A stretch of DNA of 64,000 bases from Rhizobium bangladeshense (lineage in GTDB: Bacteria > Pseudomonadota > Alphaproteobacteria > Rhizobiales > Rhizobiaceae): NCBI RefSeq assembly GCF_001662075.1, contig NZ_LYPL01000011.1, positions 1 through 64,000 on the forward strand, in the 5' to 3' direction. The notes under the pieces were generated by a model, which ran no database searches, was not told the origin of the DNA, and was given only the letters and a program-made list of their open reading frames with translations. Position numbers and translations under genes: made by a program. Positions 1 to 8,471 of this stretch are shown here, in pieces. Numbering within the stretch: the first letter of the stretch is position 1; the number at the start of each line of letters is the position of its first letter.

Positions 1-1
1 C

Positions 2-78
<77 letters not shown>

Positions 79-101
79 AACTCCTCAATAGACAATACTC
101 A

Positions 102-126
102 AAAAGCCCGCCTCGTGCGGGCTTTT
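102..126 (+). terminator. Rho-independent terminator of the tRNA-fMet (rrn) transcript
   Basis: A perfect 10-bp inverted repeat, AAAAGCCCGC / GCGGGCTTTT, with a 5-nt loop, 24 nt after the tRNA CCA end and finishing in a T run. A near-identical hairpin in near-identical flanking sequence occurs at 24458-24484. Confidence 0.85.
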
Positions 127-191
127 GGCGTTTCTGGTAGAGCGTCGAGGAGTGAACGCCCTCGCGAGACGGTAAAGCCGACGCATTGAAC

Positions 192-207
192 GGTTCAAAT
201 CCTGCCC
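192..207 (+). repeat. 16-bp copy of the tRNA-fMet T-arm (att-like footprint)
   Basis: The 16 bases at 192-207 are identical to bases 54-69 of the tRNA-fMet T-arm, in the same orientation. The neighbouring sequence (about 130-215) looks loosely like a decayed tRNA but cannot be folded into one. An AraC remnant starts immediately after. Repeats of a tRNA 3' half next to truncated genes are typical scars of tRNA-site integration; no integrase is present, so this is an inference. Confidence 0.5.
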
Positions 208-230
208 TCCCGCTGATACAAATCGCGCGC

Positions 231-569
231 GCGATCGTCTGGATGCGAGAGCATTTCCGCGAAAATTGTTCGGTGGAGGATGCCGCCGAGGTTGCCACTA
301 TGAGCCGGTCGGCCTTTCACCCGCGGTTCTAGGCTATTACGATGTTGGGCCCGGTGGAATTTCGCACGCAGTTGAGACTGCAGCAAGCGCGGCGTCTGAT
401 GTTGAGTGAAGATCTGGATTGCCGCCAGCGCCGGTTTCGGTATTCGAGCCCATATCAATTCTCACGAGAATATCGGCGCGTATTCGTTGCGCCACCGTCG
501 AAGCATAAGGTGGAACAGCGCTTTGTGCACATTCCCCATTTCCAGTTCTTGGGCGGCGCTCCGGCGTGA
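231..569 (+). pseudogene. AraC-family regulator, C-terminal DNA-binding remnant
   Basis: Reading frame 231 onward gives the two helix-turn-helix units of an AraC-type regulator: first REHFRENCSVEDAAEVATMS, then QLRLQQARRLMLSEDLD and QFSREYRRVF. An in-frame TAG at 330-332 breaks the first unit. Near 418-450 a pair of compensating frameshifts is visible, because an ASAGF-type motif appears only in the next frame. There is no start codon and no N-terminal effector domain; the homology begins right after the tRNA-like repeat. It is paralogous to the intact AraC gene at 619-1512. Recognisable similarity ends around 515, and the rest to the stop at 569 is drift. Confidence 0.75.
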
Positions 570-618
570 CCCAAGACGGTGCATAGAAAGGTGTGTCAAA
601 GTTAGGGTGATGGCGGGC

Positions 619-1512
619 TCATGCCGCGACCTGGGTCTTGCCGAAACTTTCCCGTACATCTCGCGCCGGTGATGCCCCAAACAACCGGCCATATTCGCGC
701 GTGAACTGGGGGACGCTCTCATAGCCGACGGCGTAGGCCGCATTGCTGATCGGTGCGCCTTCAGCGATCATCATCCGCCGCGCCTCGATCAGGCGCAGTT
801 GCTTCTGGAACTGGAGCGGAGACAGCGATGTGACCACGCGGAAGTGATGGTGGAATGAAGAAAGGCTCATTCCGGCGACGTCGGCCAATAGTTCGACCGT
901 CAGAGCCTCCGCATATGCGTTCCTGATGAGCGCAACGGCCCTCCCAATCCGGTTGGCATGACTATCGGTAACGCCGAGTGCACGGATGCCTGCGCCGTGG
1001 CATCCCGCCAGGAGCCAGTAGTGCATCTCGCGGATCAGTTGGCTTTGCAGCAGCGGGATCGAGGCCGGACGATCGAGAAGTCGCATCAGGCGCAGTGCCG
1101 TGTCGGCGACTTCCGCTTCGGTCGGGTCAACGCGGATTGGAACGCCCGTTTCCGCTTGAGCAATACCGATTTCCAGGACGAGCGACTGCGTCACCGCCAG
1201 ATCGATATCGAGAACAAGCGAGTAGTAAGGGACGCCGGCATTGGCCCGCGTGATCTGGCTGACATTGGGAACGTCGGCGGCAATCAGCAAGGAATCTCCA
1301 GCCCCGAAATCGAAGGTCGTGCTGCCCATGGTCACGCGCTTGGCTCCCTGAAGAACGAGGGCCACCAGCGGTTTGGAAATCGCATACTGCATTTCGCTCG
1401 GCGCCGTCGCCCGCATGGTAAAAAGCCCGGAGATGGGCGTGCGCGCAACACCATACTTATCAGCGTGGGCGTCGGCGAAACGGCGCACGCATGCGAGGAG
1501 GGTGCTGTTCAT
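619..1512 (-). CDS. AraC-family transcriptional regulator (AraC_N cupin + HTH)
   Basis: A 297-residue regulator. Residues about 20-170 match the AraC-type N-terminal cupin arm (PF06719 type, with motifs such as VLQGAKRV and FGAGDSLLIAADVP). The last 100 residues hold two helix-turn-helix units (LADVAGMSLSSFHHHF; AYAVGYESVPQFTREYGRLF). An upstream in-frame start would add 28 residues, but the ATG at 1512 has a GGAGTGG ribosome site 9 nt away and is preferred. It lies divergent to a decayed PfpI gene and an SDR. AraC/DJ-1/SDR trios are common in proteobacteria and the regulator often controls the neighbouring oxidoreductase. The effector is unknown. Confidence 0.88.
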   Translation of the reverse strand: MNSTLLACVRRFADAHADKYGVARTPISGLFTMRATAPSEMQYAISKPLVALVLQGAKRVTMGSTTFDFGAGDSLLIAADVPNVSQITRANAGVPYYSLVLDIDLAVTQSLVLEIGIAQAETGVPIRVDPTEAEVADTALRLMRLLDRPASIPLLQSQLIREMHYWLLAGCHGAGIRALGVTDSHANRIGRAVALIRNAYAEALTVELLADVAGMSLSSFHHHFRVVTSLSPLQFQKQLRLIEARRMMIAEGAPISNAAYAVGYESVPQFTREYGRLFGASPARDVRESFGKTQVAA

Positions 1513-1699
1513 CGTGTTCCACTCCGATCGACCAGAATGCAGACATCCTAAAGTGCGAGCGCACCTCCCCGCAACCGGGCTTGGCGGATTGAGCAAGGAT
1601 TCTGGATCCCACGACAGTGCCGACCGGGATGGCTTGCGGTAGTTAAGTCACAGGACGGAAGCAGCAGCTTCTAGAGTTTTAAGCAAGGAGAAAGTGTCC

Positions 1700-2224
1700 A
1701 TGACCGGCCCGAAGGGCTGCAACATCCTGATATTGGCTTGCTTCTCCCAAAGGCGGGTCGATCCGCGGCTGCGTCTACAATGCCGAGACCGGCAATTCGG
1801 ATGAGTCCAACGAGACGATCACGCCAGACCGGCTGATCGCCGGTATCGACGAGGCAGACCTCGACGCGCTTGTCTTGCCTGGCGGCGTGGTCAACCCCGA
1901 CAAGCTGCGGATGGGATGAGAACGCCATCGCGCTGGTGAAGGACTTCGCCACCGGCGGGCAAGCCGATCGCCTCCATCTGCCACGGCCCATGGCTCCTGG
2001 TGGAGGCCGATGTCCTGCGCGGTCGTCATGCCACGGCCTGGTACTTGATCCGGACCGACCTCAGGAACGCCGGCTCGACCGTGGTCGATGCCGAAGTGGT
2101 GGTGGATGGCAACCTCATCACCAGCGGGATGCCCTCCGACATCCCAGCCTTCACGAAGGCGATCGTGAACGCCCTGACATGGCTGAGGAAAGCCGTCCCT
2201 GGTTTCAACGAACAGACAGGATGA
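1700..2224 (+). pseudogene. PfpI/DJ-1 family (glutamine-amidotransferase-like) protein, broken
   Basis: The start is intact (AAGGAG site at 1685, ATG 1700) and the end reads well, but the middle is not continuous. After about 12 codons the glycine-rich N-terminal part is deleted and the frame resumes at a SPKGGSIRG-type motif. A second shift near 1915 moves the rest into another frame, which carries the nucleophile-elbow motif ICHGPWLLVEADVLRGR and the C-terminal block VVVDGNLITSGMPSDIPAF. An intact family member is 170-190 residues. The conserved Cys of ICHGPW is still encoded, but no single frame includes start, elbow and end, so the gene is almost certainly dead. Confidence 0.75.
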
Positions 2225-2411
2225 CATTGCCATGAGCAGCGGGTTTCAGCTTCTGATAAACGGTGAGCACCGCGAGGGCCGTGGCATGTCGACTGGTCCG
2301 CCATCCCTGAAAGAGTTTTATCCTCACCTCCGGGGCTCTTTTACAGGCGAGTTTCATGCTCTCCGGCCTCGTCGTCCATCCTGGCCGGATACTGACGAAT
2401 CTGGGGTATCG

Positions 2412-2684
2412 AAAGGTCCGATCGTCGCAGAAGCGGTGATGATGGCACTCGAACCCCTGACCGGTCGCTAGACCGCCCATGATCTTCTCTACGCGGCCTG
2501 CCGGCGCCCGGTGGACGCTGGCAGGCCACTCCTCGAGGTGCTTGCGGAGACGCAGGACATGGCGATCCCGCTCGGTCGCGAGCGTCTGCACCACCTCACC
2601 GATCCCGCAAATTATCTCGGCTCTGCATCGCAGATGGTTGATCGCATTCTGCAGCCCGCACCGCGCTCCGGTCTGGAGAAATAG
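2412..2684 (+). pseudogene. pcaB: 3-carboxy-cis,cis-muconate cycloisomerase C-terminal fragment
   Basis: One frame encodes GPIVAEAVMMALEPLTGR, then an in-frame TAG at 2469-2471, then AHDLLYAACRRP, GRPLLEVLAETQDM, HHLTDPANYLGSASQMVDRIL and a terminal stop at 2682. This is the C-terminal domain of the fumarate-lyase superfamily and looks most like PcaB of the protocatechuate pathway (family recognition, not searched). The catalytic N-terminal two thirds are absent. The 180 bases before it (2225-2411) hold no recognisable gene. No other pca gene is nearby. Confidence 0.65.
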
Positions 2685-2773
2685 GCAAGGCTCGCCGAGG
2701 ATCCGGCAACCGCTGGTCGCGACCTCTGTCATAAAATTCCTGTCACCAACAAACCGATTGAAGGAGAACGGAC

Positions 2774-3529
2774 ATGAATACAGTTTCCATCATCACCGGC
2801 GGTAGCCGTGGTCTCGGCCGCAACACCGCAGTCAGCATCGCGCGTCATGGCGGCGACGTCATCCTGACTTACCGCAGCGGTGCTGCCGACGCGCAAGCCG
2901 TCGTCGCCGAAATCGAAGCTCTCGGTCGCAGGGCGGTAGCCCTGCAGCTCGACGTGACGGACGTCGCCTCGTTCAAGGCCTTCGCAGACACCGTTCGGCA
3001 TACCCTGTCGGCGACCTGGGGCCGCGACACCTTCGATCACCTGGTCAACAATGCCGGCCAGGGCGAAATGGCGAGCTTTGCCGAAACGACCGAGGCCCAG
3101 TTCGACGCTCTCTTCAACACCCATGTCAAAGGCGTCTTTTTCCTCACCCAGACGCTGCTGCCGCTGCTGGCCGATGGTGGCCGCATCGTGAATTTTTCCT
3201 CAGGCCTCACCCGCGTCTCGGCTGCTGGCTTCTCGGCCTATTCCGCGGCCAAGGGTGCCGTCGAAATCCTGACTCTCTACATGGCCAAGGAACTTGCCGA
3301 CCGCGGCATCACCGCCAATACGGTGGCGCCGGGCGCGATCGAAACCGACTTCCTCGGCGGCGCCGTTCGTGACATGCCCGATCTCAACAAGCAGTTTGCC
3401 GGCATGATTGCGCTCGGTCGTGTGGGCGTCCCCGACGATATCGGTCCCATGGTGGCAAGCCTGCTGGGTCCGGACAACCGTTGGATCACTGCACAGCGGA
3501 TTGAAGTTTCCGGCGGCCAGGTTATCTGA
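2774..3529 (+). CDS. Short-chain dehydrogenase/reductase
   Basis: A 251-residue classical SDR. The cofactor motif TGGSRGLG is at residues 8-15, NNAG at 92-95, and the catalytic residues Ser142/143, Tyr156 and Lys160 (YSAAK) are all present. An AAGGAG ribosome site precedes ATG 2774 by 8 nt. The Arg and Ser of TGGSRG, with a basic residue at the end of strand 2 (TYR), favour NADP(H); this is a family rule, not proof. It is flanked by pseudogenes on both sides and is the only intact gene on the plus strand before 4361. The substrate is unknown. Confidence 0.88.
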   Translation: MNTVSIITGGSRGLGRNTAVSIARHGGDVILTYRSGAADAQAVVAEIEALGRRAVALQLDVTDVASFKAFADTVRHTLSATWGRDTFDHLVNNAGQGEMASFAETTEAQFDALFNTHVKGVFFLTQTLLPLLADGGRIVNFSSGLTRVSAAGFSAYSAAKGAVEILTLYMAKELADRGITANTVAPGAIETDFLGGAVRDMPDLNKQFAGMIALGRVGVPDDIGPMVASLLGPDNRWITAQRIEVSGGQVI

Positions 3530-3541
3530 CTCAACGCAGCC

Positions 3542-4148
3542 GTGAAGCCGCCGCCGAAACTGGTGACGACGGCCGACGCAGGGCCGAAGTGGCAGCCGTT
3601 GCTGGATTCCGATGCTGCCACTGGCCCCGCGGAAGAGGGAGATCTCCGGGACCGGATGCGTCTTGATGAGGTTCTGGCAAAGCATAAACCGGCTGCCATC
3701 CTGCACTTTGCCGCACTCATAGAGGTCGGCGGATCGGTTAAAGACCCGGTTGCAGGCGGCTGGCGCCAAGTCGTTCGTCTTTTCGTCGACATGCGCGACT
3801 TATGGCTTGCCGCAGAGCGCGCCGCTCGACGACACGCACCGGCAGCTGCCGATTAATCCGTGCGGCCGCACAAAGTACATCGTCGAGCTGGCGCTTGCCG
3901 AATACGACGCGTACACGGGCTTTCGATCGGTCGTGCTTCGCTTCTTCAACGCCGCCGGGGCCGACTTCGAAGGCCGGATCGGCGATTGGCATCAGCCGGA
4001 AACGCACGCCATACCGCTGGCGATCGACGCCGCCCTTGGCCGCCGCGAAGGCTTTAAGGTGTTCGAAACCGACTACGAGACCCGTGATGGCACCTGCGTG
4101 CGCGATTACATACACGTCCTTGACCTCGCCGATGCCCACGTGCGCTAG
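3542..4148 (+). pseudogene. galE: UDP-glucose 4-epimerase (GalE-type), internally deleted and truncated
   Basis: Two frames carry successive parts of a GalE-like extended SDR. Frame one (3542 to about 3750) holds EGDLRDRMRLDEVL and ILHFAALIEVGGSVKDPV. Frame two (about 3751-4148) holds AGAKSFVFSSTCATYGLP, NPCGRTKYIVELALAEYD (the YxxxK motif is recast as GRTK), VVLRFFNAAGAD and DGTCVRDYIHVLDLADAHV, then TAG. The N-terminal GxxGxxG motif, about 25 residues at the frame junction, and the last 80-100 residues of a normal 330-residue enzyme are missing. It is not expected to be functional. Confidence 0.75.
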
Positions 4149-4360
4149 TCGCGATCCAGACGTTGTCCCTCGATTGCACGTGACGCAGGCAGTCGCGCAG
4201 CATATGGCCAAGCATCGGTCGGCCTGGCAAAGCCGATGCCCTGATAGAGAATCGGGCGAAGGACGAGGGAACACGCGGGGAGGAGCAATATGATCCGACA
4301 ATAAAGTTGAGATTGCTGTCGATATCGGTGTAGCAATCGGTCTCCAAGGAACCCATCGTC

Positions 4361-5524
4361 ATGCCATCCGCAATTCTCAATCGTTTCGTGACGCGGCTTT
4401 CTCCGCCGCCTATTCCCTCGGTCTTTGCATGGGCGCGCGACTATGCCGGTGCTTACGGGCCGCTGATCGACCTGTCGCAGGCCGTTCCCGGCTATCCCGC
4501 CCATCCCGAGATGCTGCGTCTCCTCGGCGAAGCGGCGGCTTCACAAGCCATGACGGGCTATGGGCCGATCGAGGGAGAAATGGTGCTGCGCGAAGTCTAT
4601 GCGCGGCATGTGAGCGACATCTACGGCGCGCCGATCCAGGCTGGCAATGTCCAAATCACTTCCGGCTGCAATCAAGCCTTCATGTGTGCCGCCATCGCCC
4701 TTGCTTGCGCCGGTGACGCGATCGCACTCACAAACCCCTTCTATTTCAATCACGAGACGACATTGTCCATGCTCGGCATCAAGCGCATGCTTGTCGAGTG
4801 TGATGCGGCCAGCGGCTTCCTGCCGGATGTTGCGTCGGCTGAGCAGGCGCTTGCTGCCGGAGCGCGGGCGCTTGCGGTCGTCACGCCGAACAATCCGACC
4901 GGGGCCGTCTACCCGCCGTCACTGCTGGATGATCTTTTTGCGCTGTGCCGGAGATATGGCGCTTGGCTTGTCTTGGACGAGACCTATCGCGACTTTCTTC
5001 AGGGCGATTACGGTCGGCCGCATGAGCTTCTGTCCGAGCCCGGCTGGGAGGAGACGCTCGTTCTGCTTTACAGTTTCTCGAAATCGTTCTGTATTCCCGG
5101 TCACAGGCTGGGGGCGGTGACGGCGGGGCCCAAGCTTTTGGGCGAGATCGCCAAGATTATGGACAATATGCAGATTTGCGCCCCGCGCTCCGCCCAGGTG
5201 GCGGTAGCTGCCGCCTTGCCGGTGCTTGCAGATTGGCGCGCAGGCAATCGGCTCGAGATCGCCCGCCGAGCGGAGGCGCTGAAGGCCGTTCTATCCGATC
5301 TACCTGGTTGGGACATCGCCGCGATCGGTGCCTATTTCGCGTTCGTGCGCCACCCTTTTGCCCACCAATCTTCTGTCGAGGTGGCCGAGAGGCTGGCGAA
5401 GCAGGCGGGTATCGTCAGTATCCCTGGAAGCTATTTCGGCGTGGGACAGGAACGCTATCTGCGGCTTGCCTTCGCCAATGCCGACGCGGCGTCCATTAGG
5501 CTCCTGTCCAATCGCCTTCGTTGA
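4361..5524 (+). CDS. Pyridoxal-phosphate aminotransferase, class I/II
   Basis: A 387-residue fold-type I aminotransferase. Visible motifs: NNPTG at 177-181, the PLP pyridine-binding Asp206 in LDETYR, the Schiff-base Lys241 in SFSKSF, and the C-terminal substrate carboxylate Arg in YLRLAFA. Length and motif spacing are normal for the family, which moves amino groups between an amino acid and a 2-oxo acid in the cytoplasm. It converges with the monooxygenase operon to its right (8-nt gap to the flavin reductase stop), and the amino-acid transporter beyond suggests it acts on the imported compound or a breakdown product. The substrate cannot be read from sequence. Confidence 0.88.
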   Translation: MPSAILNRFVTRLSPPPIPSVFAWARDYAGAYGPLIDLSQAVPGYPAHPEMLRLLGEAAASQAMTGYGPIEGEMVLREVYARHVSDIYGAPIQAGNVQITSGCNQAFMCAAIALACAGDAIALTNPFYFNHETTLSMLGIKRMLVECDAASGFLPDVASAEQALAAGARALAVVTPNNPTGAVYPPSLLDDLFALCRRYGAWLVLDETYRDFLQGDYGRPHELLSEPGWEETLVLLYSFSKSFCIPGHRLGAVTAGPKLLGEIAKIMDNMQICAPRSAQVAVAAALPVLADWRAGNRLEIARRAEALKAVLSDLPGWDIAAIGAYFAFVRHPFAHQSSVEVAERLAKQAGIVSIPGSYFGVGQERYLRLAFANADAASIRLLSNRLR

Positions 5525-5531
5525 AACAAAG

Positions 5532-6056
5532 CTAATTGGTATGAACGAGATCAGCCGCTGCGCCGAGCCTGCGATAGCCACCGTCCCAGTATAAGAGCGG
5601 ACTGGTATGGGGTCGCACGGCGATGGCGCAGACCCGGCCGATCAGGATTACATAGGTGTGATGGTGTATCGCTTTCTCCAGCTCGCAATCCAGCACCGTC
5701 AGAGCGTTTTCCAGCGCGGCCGCCCCGGTTTTCAGGTGATGCCAGTTGGCATCGCGGTAGCGCTCGGCGCCGTGGCGCCCACCAACGCCGGCAAAGGACC
5801 GTGCGATATGCTGCTGGTCCTCGGCGAGTACGTTGACGCAAAAGCAATGGTGGCGTTCGAGAATCGTCCATGAGGAGGATGCTCGGTTCAGGCTGACGAT
5901 AACCGAGGGAACGTCTGCCGAAAGCGATGAGACGGATGTCGCGGTGAAACCGGTACGCTCCTCGCCCTCGCCAACGGTGATGACGCTGACCGCGCCCGCG
6001 AGATGACGCATGGAAAGCTTGAACCTGTCCTGATCGATCGAGGATCCGTTCGTCAT
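5532..6056 (-). CDS. Flavin reductase-like protein, partner of the adjacent monooxygenase
   Basis: A 174-residue flavin-reductase-like (FMN-binding split barrel) protein. Motifs include RHLAGAVSVITVG near the start, GFTATSVSSLSADVPSVIVSLN, FCVNVLAEDQ, and a late G-R-V block. Such proteins use NAD(P)H to make free reduced FMN for two-component monooxygenases. A start 14 codons upstream would overlap the monooxygenase gene; the ATG at 6056 with AAGGAG eight bases away is a better choice and leaves a 16-nt gap. The pairing matches NtaA/NtaB-type systems, so it most likely supplies FMNH2 to the neighbour. Confidence 0.87.
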   Translation of the reverse strand: MTNGSSIDQDRFKLSMRHLAGAVSVITVGEGEERTGFTATSVSSLSADVPSVIVSLNRASSSWTILERHHCFCVNVLAEDQQHIARSFAGVGGRHGAERYRDANWHHLKTGAAALENALTVLDCELEKAIHHHTYVILIGRVCAIAVRPHTSPLLYWDGGYRRLGAAADLVHTN

Positions 6057-6072
6057 CGGAGCAACTCCTTCT

Positions 6073-7425
6073 TCATGCGGTAACGGGACCTTTCGCATAG
6101 CGATTTATGGGCCTGGAAAGGCTGAGATTCTCGCGTAGTGTCCGTCCTTCGTATTCTTCGCGGAAGAGACCGCGACGCCGCAATTCCGGCAGGACAAGCT
6201 TGATAAAGTCGTCAAGGCTGGAGGGTAGGGTCGGGAACATCAGGATGAAGCCGTCGGCGGCGCGCGTCTCGAACCATTCTTCCATGAAGTCGGCAATTTG
6301 CGTCGCTGTGCCGGTAATGCCGTTGCCGGTATGCTTTTCCGCATAATGGCGGACAAGCTCACCGACCGTGCGCCCGCTTTTGACGAAATCGACGAGTTCG
6401 TCGAATAAAGCGCGCGAGCCCTTGGGTTCCGAGGGAAGCCTGTCCATGGGGAAGGGCTGATCCAGCGGTACGCCGCGCAGATCGGCCTCGAGAAATTCCG
6501 AAAGCATCAGCCGGCCGACATCCGGATGCATCCGGTCGATGAGATAATTGACCTTGGCTTCGGCTTCGGCCTGCGTCTCCCCGACGTTGATGACCACGCC
6601 AGGCATGATTTTCAGATCTTGCGGATCGCGCCCGTAGGCAGGCATGCGGCCTTTGACATTGGCATAGAAGTCGCGATTGCGGTCGATGTTGGAGGCGAGG
6701 CTGAAGACGATCTCGGCGGTGCGCGCCGCCATATCCATGCCGGGTTCGGATCCGCCGGCTTGCGCGATCACCGGCCGACCCTGCGGCGAGCGGGCGATGT
6801 TGAGCGGACCGCGCACCTGGAAGTGCTTGCCCTTGTGGTTCAACGTGTGATGCTTCGTCTTGTCGTAATAGATGCCACTTTCCCGGTCGAGAAGCAGGGC
6901 ATCCTCCTCGAAGCTGTCCCATAGGCCGAACACGACATCGATGAATTCATTGCCGCGCTCATAGCGCAGTGCATGCGGGTCCAGCCCTTCGCGGTTGAAG
7001 TTGTAGCCGGTCTCGTCGTGATCGGAGGTCACGACGTTCCAGCAGGCGCGGCCGCCGCTCAAGTGGTCGATCGATGCGAAGAGGCGAGCAACGTTGTAGG
7101 GCTCGTAGTAGCTCGTCGAGACGGTGGCGACGAGGCCGAGATTGCTGGTGGTAACGGACAGCGCCGCCAGCAGCGACAACGGCTCGAAGCGATTCATCTT
7201 GGTCGGAATGCGGGCAAGCGCATCGGGATCACCGACGGCTGCGGCGGGCGAATCCGCCATGAACATGAAATCGAATTTGGCTTCCTCGGATAGCTTGGCG
7301 ACGCTGAGAAGATGACTGAAATCATTGGCGCCGTTGACGTCGCTGGCCGGATGAAGCCAGGAGGCTGGATGAAAGCCGAAGGTGTAGACAAAAGTGCCCA
7401 GCTTCATCTTGTCGGTGCGCGCCAT
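6073..7425 (-). CDS. FMN-dependent monooxygenase, NtaA/SnaA/DszA subfamily of the bacterial-luciferase superfamily
   Basis: A 450-residue LLM-class monooxygenase. The long form with MFMADSPA near residue 55, STSYYEPYNVARLFAS, the block LSGGRACWNVVTS and the later QAGGSEPGMDMAART is characteristic of the NtaA/SnaA/DszA group, which hydroxylates or cleaves C-N and C-S bonds using FMNH2 and O2. It sits between the LysR gene (104-nt gap) and its flavin reductase (16 nt). Together with a polar amino-acid importer and an aminotransferase it suggests oxidative attack on an N- or S-substituted amino acid. B. subtilis YtnJ/CmoJ, which works beside an amino-acid ABC importer in S-(2-succino)cysteine breakdown, is a precedent, but the acetylase and deacetylase of that route are absent here. 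Confidence 0.88.
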   Translation of the reverse strand: MARTDKMKLGTFVYTFGFHPASWLHPASDVNGANDFSHLLSVAKLSEEAKFDFMFMADSPAAAVGDPDALARIPTKMNRFEPLSLLAALSVTTSNLGLVATVSTSYYEPYNVARLFASIDHLSGGRACWNVVTSDHDETGYNFNREGLDPHALRYERGNEFIDVVFGLWDSFEEDALLLDRESGIYYDKTKHHTLNHKGKHFQVRGPLNIARSPQGRPVIAQAGGSEPGMDMAARTAEIVFSLASNIDRNRDFYANVKGRMPAYGRDPQDLKIMPGVVINVGETQAEAEAKVNYLIDRMHPDVGRLMLSEFLEADLRGVPLDQPFPMDRLPSEPKGSRALFDELVDFVKSGRTVGELVRHYAEKHTGNGITGTATQIADFMEEWFETRAADGFILMFPTLPSSLDDFIKLVLPELRRRGLFREEYEGRTLRENLSLSRPINRYAKGPVTA

Positions 7426-7529
7426 TCCGTTCTCCTGATCGTCAAGCCCAAAGCGTGCGCGGATTATCGTCCTGCGGTATTTTTCATCAATATCGCAGCG
7501 CTGTCTTTCGTTTTAGTTTTTCTAAAAGT

Positions 7530-8471
7530 CTATGCCGTGGTCGACGGTGCGGATATGCGCGCCTGTTGGCGGGAGATCGAAACAAACCACTCGCGAAATG
7601 CGGGACCGAAGGGCTTCTGCAATGCCGCCCTGTCCCAGGCGAGAAAATAGCTCTCTTGCAACGGAATGCGGATATCGATGGGAATGACAAGCGTCTGCGC
7701 TTCCAGTTCATCCGCGATCATCGACATCTGCGCGAGAACGATGCCGCGCTTGTTGACGGCCGCATCGATGGCACTGCTCGACAGGGTGAAGGAAAGACCG
7801 GCGCTCCTCTCTTCGAGCGCTGCGCCCGTCTTGGCGGCGAATTCGCGCCAGCTCGGATAGGGCGTGAAATGCCGCTCCCATTCGACATGCAGGAGTGGAT
7901 ATTCGAGAAGCCGCGCCGCGGAGAGAGCCTTGCCCTTGATCAGCGCCGGCGAGCAGGCCGGGACGACCCAGTCGCGGAACAACTCCGTATAGTGTTCATG
8001 CTGCTGCACATCTGATCCATAGCTGATGCGGAAATCGATGTCGTCGAAACCCATACGCGGTTCCTTGTCACGGCCGACGATCCTGACATGGGCGCTCGGA
8101 TGTAGGGCCTGCCAGTCGAAGATCCGGCGTCCTATCCATTTGTTGACGACGGAAGACAGCGCACTGAGAACGAGGGCATTCTCGTTGCGCGCCCGCTCCA
8201 AAATCTGTTCCGCAAGCACGAACTGCTCGAAGCCCTTCGAAATTTCATGATGATAGAGCCGCCCCCACTGGTTGAGCTCCACGGTACGGCCATTGCGCTC
8301 CAGCAAGGTGACGCCGAGAAAGCTCTCGATCTTGCGGATCTGCTGACTGATCGCGCTGGGGGAAACGTTCAGCTCCAGAGCCGCGGCGCTCACGCTGCCA
8401 CAACGGCCCACAGCCTCGAAGACCTGCAGGCCCTTGAGCGGAACTGTCCTGATAGCTTGCTTCTCGATCAA
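7530..8471 (-). CDS. LysR-family transcriptional regulator (GcvA-like)
   Basis: A 313-residue LysR protein. The winged HTH is at residues about 12-70 (LQVFEAVGRCGSVSAAALEL, then SPSAISQQIRKIESFLGV), followed by a periplasmic-binding-protein-like effector domain. The start is TTG at 8471 and overlaps the TGA of the upstream GntR gene in the sequence TTGA, so the two regulators are probably translationally coupled. It has no ribosome site of its own clearer than this. Its likely targets are the monooxygenase genes downstream and possibly the divergent transporter. Confidence 0.88.
   Translation of the reverse strand: MIEKQAIRTVPLKGLQVFEAVGRCGSVSAAALELNVSPSAISQQIRKIESFLGVTLLERNGRTVELNQWGRLYHHEISKGFEQFVLAEQILERARNENALVLSALSSVVNKWIGRRIFDWQALHPSAHVRIVGRDKEPRMGFDDIDFRISYGSDVQQHEHYTELFRDWVVPACSPALIKGKALSAARLLEYPLLHVEWERHFTPYPSWREFAAKTGAALEERSAGLSFTLSSSAIDAAVNKRGIVLAQMSMIADELEAQTLVIPIDIRIPLQESYFLAWDRAALQKPFGPAFREWFVSISRQQARISAPSTTA

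Noticed and set aside
130..215. A second tRNA gene after the tRNA-fMet
   Set aside because: Only the T-arm segment fits. No anticodon stem, acceptor stem or CCA end can be formed, so it is listed as a repeat only.
2232..2471. A 79-residue open frame on the plus strand
   Set aside because: Its start matches nothing and its end is the first part of the PcaB remnant; it is a chance join of debris.
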